A stretch of 64,000 bases of DNA from NCBI RefSeq assembly GCF_000185305.1, contig NZ_GL622200.1, positions 384,216-448,215 on the forward strand, written 5' to 3'. The stretch comes from Aggregatibacter segnis ATCC 33393. GTDB lineage: Bacteria > Pseudomonadota > Gammaproteobacteria > Enterobacterales > Pasteurellaceae. Shown in pieces: positions 58,402 to 64,000 of the stretch. The notes below the pieces were generated by a model. It worked only from the letters and a program-made list of their open reading frames with translations. It searched no databases and had not been told where the DNA came from. The translations under genes and the position numbers were made by a program. Numbering within the stretch: the first letter of the stretch is position 1; each line of letters starts with the position of its first letter.

Positions 58402-60525
58402 TTGTATTTATTCGAAGGTTTACATCATATTATTCAGGGGTATTTGCCACCTGAGCAAATTGAATTGGTTAAACGTGCATTTGTGATTGCTCGCGATGCA
58501 CACGAAGGACAAGCACGCTCTAGCGGTGAGCCCTATATCACCCATCCTGTCGCCGTGGCGTCTATCATTGCTGAAATGCGATTAGATCATGAAGCCGTCA
58601 TGGCGGCTTTGTTACATGATGTTATTGAAGATACGCCTTATACCGAAGAACAGTTGAAAGATGAATTCGGCGCCAGTGTGGCCGAAATTGTTGAAGGGGT
58701 ATCAAAGCTCGACAAACTCAAATTCAGAACGCGTCAAGAAGCGGAAGTGGCAAACTTCCGCAAAATGATCCTGGCAATGACCAAGGATATTCGCGTCGTT
58801 CTTATCAAACTTGCCGATCGTACCCACAATATGCGCACACTTGGCGCATTGCGTCCTGATAAACGTCGTCGTATCGCCAAAGAAACGTTAGAAATTTACG
58901 CCCCTCTAGCGCATCGTTTGGGTATCGAACACATCAAAAATGAACTGGAAGATCTTGGCTTTGAAGCCATGCATCCGCAACGTTATGCCGTTCTACAAAA
59001 GGTTGTGCAAATCGCACGCGGCAATCGTAAAGATATGATTGAGCGTATTTCTGCAGAAATTAAAGGTCGATTAGACGATGTGGGCATTCAAGCGCGCGTG
59101 TTTGGACGCGAGAAACATCTCTATGCCATTTACCAAAAAATGCGCTTAAAAGATCAGCAGTTTCATTCCATTATGGATATTTATGCATTCCGCACCGTCG
59201 TGGATAATTTGGATACCTGTTATCGCGTGTTGGGGCAAATGCACAGTCTTTATAAACCGCGTCCGGGTCGGGTAAAAGATTATATTGCTGTGCCAAAAGC
59301 CAATGGCTACCAGTCTTTGCATACGTCGATGATCGGCCCGCATGGCGTGCCGGTGGAAGTGCAAATTCGTACCGAAGAAATGGATCAAATGGCCGAAATG
59401 GGCGTGGCAGCACATTGGGCCTATAAACAAGGTGGACGTAACGATAGCACAACCGCACAAATTAAAGCGCAACGCTGGCTACAAAGTTTAATCGAGCTAC
59501 AACAAAGTGCGGGTAACTCCTTTGAATTCATTGAAAGTGTAAAATCCGAATTCTTCCCGAAAGAAATTTATGTTTTTACCCCGAAAGGGCGTATTGTTGA
59601 ATTGCCGAAAGGCGCAACACCGGTCGATTTTGCTTACGCGGTGCATACGGATATAGGAAAAAACTGTGTTGCTGCAAATGTGGATCGCAAGCCGTATCCG
59701 TTATCCCAAGCGCTGGAATCCGGGCAAACCATTGATATTGTCACTTCACCGAATGCTAAGCCGAATGCCGCATGGCTGAATTTTGTGGTTACCGCCAAAG
59801 CCCGTTCAAGTATTCGTCATGCATTGAAAAACTTACGTCATGATGAAGCTGTTGAATCCGGTAAACGTCAACTCGTACATGCCTTGAGTCCAATCAAATT
59901 AGATGATCTCAACCCTGAATATGTACGAAATGTATTGATCGATCTTAAATTAGCCGATTTGGATGATTTATTTATGGAAATCGGTTTAGGTAACCAAATG
60001 AGCAGCGTGATCGCGCACCGCTTGTTAGGGGAATCTATCGAAATTGATACGGATGGTAATCCGGACAACAATAGCAGTCCATTAGAAATCAATGCGAATG
60101 GTGGTTTATTAACCACGTTTGCACAGTGTTGCCATCCTGTGCCGGGCGATCCAATCATTGCTTACGCCAGCCCGGGTAAAGGCTTGGTTATTCATCATGA
60201 AGCCTGTTCGAATTTGAAAGATCGTAAAGATAACCCAAAACATTATATGTCGGTTGATTGGGAAAAAAGTAGCGCTCAACTTGAATTTGAAGCGGAACTG
60301 CGCATTGAAATGCTCAACCAACAAGGCACATTACCCCATCTGATGTCCGCCATTTCGTCTATGGACAGCAATATCCAAAGCATTTGGACGGAAGAACAGG
60401 AAGGACGTTTGTATCAAATCGTCGTGCTTTTGACGGTCAAAGATAAAAAACATCTCGAACAAATTATTCGTAAAATTAAAGCTATTCCTGAATTAATCAG
60501 CATTGAACGCAACATTAATCAATAA
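58402..60525 (+). CDS. spoT: Bifunctional (p)ppGpp synthetase/hydrolase SpoT
   Basis: 707 residues. A TTG start is used (MYLFEGLHHIIQGYLP), like the TTG of E. coli spoT. HD hydrolase domain (about 25-200) with the metal-binding ALLHDVIEDTPY; synthetase domain with GREKHLYAIYQKM and RVKDYIAVPKANGYQSLHT; TGS domain (about 390-450, IYVFTPKGRIVELPKGATPV); C-terminal ACT domain. Controls the stringent response. The gene starts 46 bases after rpoZ. Confidence 0.97.
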   Translation: MYLFEGLHHIIQGYLPPEQIELVKRAFVIARDAHEGQARSSGEPYITHPVAVASIIAEMRLDHEAVMAALLHDVIEDTPYTEEQLKDEFGASVAEIVEGVSKLDKLKFRTRQEAEVANFRKMILAMTKDIRVVLIKLADRTHNMRTLGALRPDKRRRIAKETLEIYAPLAHRLGIEHIKNELEDLGFEAMHPQRYAVLQKVVQIARGNRKDMIERISAEIKGRLDDVGIQARVFGREKHLYAIYQKMRLKDQQFHSIMDIYAFRTVVDNLDTCYRVLGQMHSLYKPRPGRVKDYIAVPKANGYQSLHTSMIGPHGVPVEVQIRTEEMDQMAEMGVAAHWAYKQGGRNDSTTAQIKAQRWLQSLIELQQSAGNSFEFIESVKSEFFPKEIYVFTPKGRIVELPKGATPVDFAYAVHTDIGKNCVAANVDRKPYPLSQALESGQTIDIVTSPNAKPNAAWLNFVVTAKARSSIRHALKNLRHDEAVESGKRQLVHALSPIKLDDLNPEYVRNVLIDLKLADLDDLFMEIGLGNQMSSVIAHRLLGESIEIDTDGNPDNNSSPLEINANGGLLTTFAQCCHPVPGDPIIAYASPGKGLVIHHEACSNLKDRKDNPKHYMSVDWEKSSAQLEFEAELRIEMLNQQGTLPHLMSAISSMDSNIQSIWTEEQEGRLYQIVVLLTVKDKKHLEQIIRKIKAIPELISIERNINQ

Positions 60526-62607
60526 ATGAATACCCAATTATTAGACGCGATTCCGCTTACAGCCATTTCCGGTGTTGGTGCCGCGATAGCTGAAAAGTTA
60601 GGCAAATTGGGTATTTTTAATTTACAGGATTTGCTATTTCACCTTCCCCTTCGTTACGAAGATCGCACACGAATCACACCCATTGCTGATTTACAGGCTG
60701 ATCAGTACGCCACGATTGAAGGCGTAGTCCAAAGCGCAGAGGTGCAATTTGGGCGCCGCCCCATGCTGATGGTTTACCTTTCTGATGGCACATCCAAATT
60801 AGCATTACGTTTTTTTAACTTTAATGCCGGCATGAAAAATAGCCTACAGCCCGGCGCTCGGGTGAAAGCTTTTGGCGAAGTACGCCGTGGGCGTTTTATG
60901 GCAGAGATTCATCATCCTGAATATCAAATTATTCATGATAATAAGCCGCTCATTTTGGCGGAAACGCTAACGCCCATTTATCCAGCGACAGAAGGGTTAA
61001 AACAAACGTCTTTGCGTAAACTTATCGCTCAGGCTCTACAGGTATTGGAAAAAACACCATTAGCGGAATTATTGCCAACGGAGTTTAATCCGCATCCTTT
61101 TGATTTGAAATCGGCGATTCAATTTTTGCATAATCCGCCGCCGGATGTTTCGTTGGTCACCTTAGAAGAAGGCAAACACCCTGCACAACAGCGCCTGATT
61201 TTTGAAGAATTGTTAGCATACAATCTTGCGATGCAAAAAGTGCGGTCAGGAATTCAAGCAAATTTAGCCGAGTCTTTAATACCTCGCTCCAATTTAAAAC
61301 AACGTTTTTTAGCGCAGTTGCCTTTCCAACCAACGAAGGCTCAGCTGCGGGTAACGGAAGATATAGAACAAGACATTGCTCAGATTTATCCGATGATGCG
61401 CTTGGTACAGGGCGATGTGGGATCCGGTAAAACATTGGTCGCAGCACTGGCGGCGTTGACGGCAATCGATAATGGCAAACAAGTGGCGTTAATGGCACCA
61501 ACGGAGATTTTGGCGGAACAGCATGCCACAAATTTTCGCCGTTGGTTTGAGCCGCTTGGTATTCAAGTCGGTTGGTTGGCAGGAAAAGTCAAAGGGAAGC
61601 AACGTATTGCCGAGTTGGAAAAAATAAAAAACGGTACGGTTCAAATGGTGGTGGGGACGCACGCCCTATTCCAAGATGAGGTTGCATTTCATAATCTGAG
61701 TTTAGTGATTGTGGATGAGCAACACCGTTTTGGTGTACACCAACGTTTAATGTTGCGTGAAAAAGGCAATCAAGCAGGTGTTTATCCTCACCAACTTATT
61801 ATGACCGCCACGCCGATTCCACGCACATTGGCTATGACTGTATATGCCGATTTGGACACCTCAATTATTGACGAACTGCCGCCGGGGCGTACACCGATTA
61901 CGACCATTGCCATTTCTGAAGAGCGTCGTGCGGAAATTATCGAGCGAGTCAATGTGGCCTGCTCGCAGGAAAAGCGGCAGGCTTATTGGGTTTGTACCCT
62001 GATTGATGAATCGGAAGTGCTGGAAGCTCAGGCCGCGGAGGCAGTAGCAGAAGATCTTCATAAAATCTTACCGCACTTGCGTATTGGCTTAGTCCATGGG
62101 CGGATGAAACCAAGTGAAAAACAAGCTGTCATGGAGCAATTCAAGCTTGCCGAGCTAGATTTGTTAGTTGCCACCACAGTGATTGAAGTAGGCGTGGATG
62201 TGCCAAATGCCAGTTTAATGATCATTGAAAATGCTGAGCGTTTAGGACTCTCCCAGCTTCATCAGCTTCGCGGTCGTGTTGGGCGAGGAAGTACAGCCTC
62301 TTTTTGTGTCTTGATGTATAAACCGCCACTTGGCAAAATTTCGCAGAAACGCCTGCAAGTCATGCGTGATACACAAGATGGTTTTGTGATTTCGGAAAAA
62401 GATTTAGAAATTCGTGGCCCGGGCGAAGTGCTTGGTACGAAACAAACCGGCATAACCGAATTCAAAGTAGCAAACCTCATGCGCGATCGTAAAATGCTCC
62501 CAACTGTCCAATTTTATGCTAAACAATTGGTACTCAAATATCCGCAAACAGCAGAATTGCTCATTCGCCGATGGCTTAATAATCGAGAGATTTATAGCAA
62601 TGCCTGA
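60526..62607 (+). CDS. recG: ATP-dependent DNA helicase RecG
   Basis: 693 residues. Wedge/OB domain in the N-terminal 280, Walker A LVQGDVGSGKTLVAALAAL near 290, VDEQHRFGVHQRL for motif II, and helicase C domain motifs (ATTVIEVGVDVPNASLMIIE, HQLRGRVGRG). Remodels stalled forks and branched DNA. It begins directly at the spoT stop; in E. coli trmH lies between, but not here. An uptake signal lies at about 61237. Confidence 0.97.
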   Translation: MNTQLLDAIPLTAISGVGAAIAEKLGKLGIFNLQDLLFHLPLRYEDRTRITPIADLQADQYATIEGVVQSAEVQFGRRPMLMVYLSDGTSKLALRFFNFNAGMKNSLQPGARVKAFGEVRRGRFMAEIHHPEYQIIHDNKPLILAETLTPIYPATEGLKQTSLRKLIAQALQVLEKTPLAELLPTEFNPHPFDLKSAIQFLHNPPPDVSLVTLEEGKHPAQQRLIFEELLAYNLAMQKVRSGIQANLAESLIPRSNLKQRFLAQLPFQPTKAQLRVTEDIEQDIAQIYPMMRLVQGDVGSGKTLVAALAALTAIDNGKQVALMAPTEILAEQHATNFRRWFEPLGIQVGWLAGKVKGKQRIAELEKIKNGTVQMVVGTHALFQDEVAFHNLSLVIVDEQHRFGVHQRLMLREKGNQAGVYPHQLIMTATPIPRTLAMTVYADLDTSIIDELPPGRTPITTIAISEERRAEIIERVNVACSQEKRQAYWVCTLIDESEVLEAQAAEAVAEDLHKILPHLRIGLVHGRMKPSEKQAVMEQFKLAELDLLVATTVIEVGVDVPNASLMIIENAERLGLSQLHQLRGRVGRGSTASFCVLMYKPPLGKISQKRLQVMRDTQDGFVISEKDLEIRGPGEVLGTKQTGITEFKVANLMRDRKMLPTVQFYAKQLVLKYPQTAELLIRRWLNNREIYSNA

Positions 62608-63061
62608 TTCGATTTTTGCGCGTTTAAGCTGGCAATATGAAAACTCGCCAGAGATTAAACATATTCCTCTTTCCATTCAGCAGTGGCTATTTGAAAAAGG
62701 ATCGCTGACGGCGAGATTGAAGCAACATTGCCATCAATTTGAGGTGAAAGTGCAGTCGGAAAAATGGATAGAAAAAACATTTGAAAATGAGACCGCACTT
62801 TTGCCCGAGGGACTTTACTGGTGTCGTGAAGTGGTATTGCATGGTAATGGAAAACCTTGGGTAGAAGCGCGCACGTTAATTTCTAAAGCGTTATTCACCC
62901 ATTATCAATCACTGTCCACATTAGGCGATAAACCGATTGGTGAATGGCTGTTTTCACTATCAGCGCAAAGGGTTGGGACTCAATGGGCACAAGATTCGGA
63001 AAATGGTTTATATGCACGCCGTTCGCTATTCTTAGTACAAGAAATGCCGTTGCCTCATTAG
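62600..63061 (+). CDS. ubiC: Chorismate pyruvate-lyase
   Basis: 153 residues from the ATG at 62600, overlapping the recG stop by 8 bases; a longer frame lies wholly within recG and is rejected. It makes 4-hydroxybenzoate from chorismate, the first step of ubiquinone synthesis. LSIQQWLFEKGSLTARLK, REVVLHGNGKPWVEARTLI and a C-terminal YARRSLFLV are family features. No ubiA is adjacent. Confidence 0.9.
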   Translation: MPDSIFARLSWQYENSPEIKHIPLSIQQWLFEKGSLTARLKQHCHQFEVKVQSEKWIEKTFENETALLPEGLYWCREVVLHGNGKPWVEARTLISKALFTHYQSLSTLGDKPIGEWLFSLSAQRVGTQWAQDSENGLYARRSLFLVQEMPLPH

Positions 63062-63128
63062 CGAGCTTTTCCTTGAGAACAGCTTGATAAGCGAATAAAA
63101 TTACGCAAATTTTTACATAAAATGACTC

Positions 63129-63965
63129 ATGAATATTCAATCCAAACCGACCATTCTTTTTTTTGATTCAGGCGTTGGGGGCTTGAGCGTATATCAGGAA
63201 GTTAAACAGCTTTTACCTGATTATCATTATTTATATTGTTTTGATAATGCGTATTTCCCTTATTCTGAAAAGCCAGAAGAGGGTATTGTTGAGCGTACGT
63301 TAAAGATTTGCCAACGTATCGAGAAGCTGTGTCCTTTAGATCTTATTGTTATCGCCTGTAATACGGCAAGTACGGTGGTTTTGCCGGTATTGCGTAAACA
63401 TTTTTCTATCCCTATTGTTGGTACGGTACCGGCGATTAAACCTGCAGCAGAACAAACGAAAACTAAACATATTGGTTTGCTTGCTACTAAGGGAACGGTA
63501 AAACGTCAGTATTTATCTGATTTAATTGATAAATATGCTTCTTTTTGTCAGGTTGAGAAAATTGGTAGTACAAAATTAGTGGAATTGGCTGAACACAAGT
63601 TGCATGGTTATCCTATTGATTTAAATGAGATAAAAGCAGAATTGAGCGAATGGGAAAATATACCTGATTTAGACGCTGTCGTGCTAGGTTGTACGCATTT
63701 CCCGTTGCTCAAATCTGAAATTCAGCAATGTTTACCGCAAGTTAAGTATTTTATTGATTCCGGCGCAGCAATTGCGAAACGGGTGAAATCTTTACTTAAA
63801 GACGTAAAAGTGCGGTCAAAAAATCAAATGAATTCTCAAGTATTTTGTACTAAGCCGCTTGTAAAAGAAGACAGCCTATTAGAGCTTATTCATTCATTAG
63901 GCTTTGAAAAGTTAAGTTTACTGGATATTGATAGCGAAATTTTGTGCGATTCTGACAAAAAATAA
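63129..63965 (+). CDS. murI: Glutamate racemase
   Basis: 278 residues. Makes D-glutamate for peptidoglycan. The N-terminal [15 protein letters not shown] (Asp13-Ser14) and the two catalytic cysteines, Cys77 in VIACNTAS and Cys188 in [10 protein letters not shown], are present. Contains one uptake signal (63808-63816). Nothing further is visible in the last 35 bases of the window. Confidence 0.96.
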   Translation: MNIQSKPTILFFDSGVGGLSVYQEVKQLLPDYHYLYCFDNAYFPYSEKPEEGIVERTLKICQRIEKLCPLDLIVIACNTASTVVLPVLRKHFSIPIVGTVPAIKPAAEQTKTKHIGLLATKGTVKRQYLSDLIDKYASFCQVEKIGSTKLVELAEHKLHGYPIDLNEIKAELSEWENIPDLDAVVLGCTHFPLLKSEIQQCLPQVKYFIDSGAAIAKRVKSLLKDVKVRSKNQMNSQVFCTKPLVKEDSLLELIHSLGFEKLSLLDIDSEILCDSDKK

Positions 63966-64000
63966 TCAATTAAAAAATATTTTGCAAAAAATCGCAAAAA

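Noticed and set aside
62516..62599. A longer UbiC with 28 extra residues
   Set aside because: The extension lies wholly inside recG; the ATG at 62600 gives the normal N-terminus.

Overview
The window is a stretch of Pasteurellaceae chromosome. The clearest sign is the 9-bp Haemophilus/Aggregatibacter-type DNA uptake signal AAGTGCGGT (or its complement ACCGCACTT), which recurs in genes and terminators throughout. Gene content and order (hflKC, thrABC, bamC-dapA/bcp, mlaFEDCB-ibaG-murA, lptCAB-ptsN-rapZ, gmk-rpoZ-spoT-recG, ubiC, murI) also fit that family. The base composition looks closer to Aggregatibacter than to the more A+T-rich Haemophilus influenzae. I call it Aggregatibacter-like without fixing the species.

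Layout. 1-2.6 kb: the 3' end of an HI0933/YhiN flavoprotein gene, a decayed transglutaminase-like gene, and rdgC. About 2.55-7.48 kb: a small A+T-rich integrated element with no perfect uptake signal. It carries a tyrosine integrase, a XRE repressor with a probable operator, a two-gene cargo (membrane protein plus secreted Cys-rich protein), a small ORF, an AlpA-like excisionase gene with one amber stop, and a primase-type Rep gene with two amber stops followed by iteron-like repeats. A 13-bp repeat, TTTTTGAACCAAA, flanks it and lies at the 5' end of rdgC. The element appears to have cut rdgC from its own start and promoter and given it new ones. 7.5-23.5 kb: proC, an MFS gene, xerD, tig, hflKC, a phosphopantetheinyl transferase, the thr operon with a readable leader peptide and attenuator, a PLP-homeostasis gene, bamC, dapA and bcp.

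23.6-31.1 kb: an iron/siderophore import locus. It has a TetR regulator divergent from a TonB-dependent receptor, two exporter-fold ABC half-transporters and an MFS protein, resembling YbtPQX. No siderophore synthesis genes are present, so use of a foreign siderophore is plausible. 31.7-36.3 kb: a large IgA1-protease-like S6 serine protease autotransporter with about six and a half copies of a charged helical repeat. 36.4-43.6 kb: typA, glnA, a TerC-family gene, mutH-ogt and fadL.

43.8-64 kb: envelope and core functions. These are a YfcZ-like gene, the Mla phospholipid-transport operon with ibaG and murA, the LPS-transport genes lptCAB followed by ptsN and rapZ, xseA, roxA, rnfH, an EamA protein, gapA, gmk-rpoZ-spoT-recG, ubiC and murI. 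ptsN is notable because the phosphoryl-accepting histidine of EIIA-Ntr appears to be a lysine, and rpoN, hpf and npr are missing from the cluster.

The accessory or unusual parts are the rdgC-integrated element, the siderophore locus, the autotransporter and the altered PtsN. Most of the rest is ordinary conserved chromosome. Function calls rest on recognised motifs and gene order. No database search was run.
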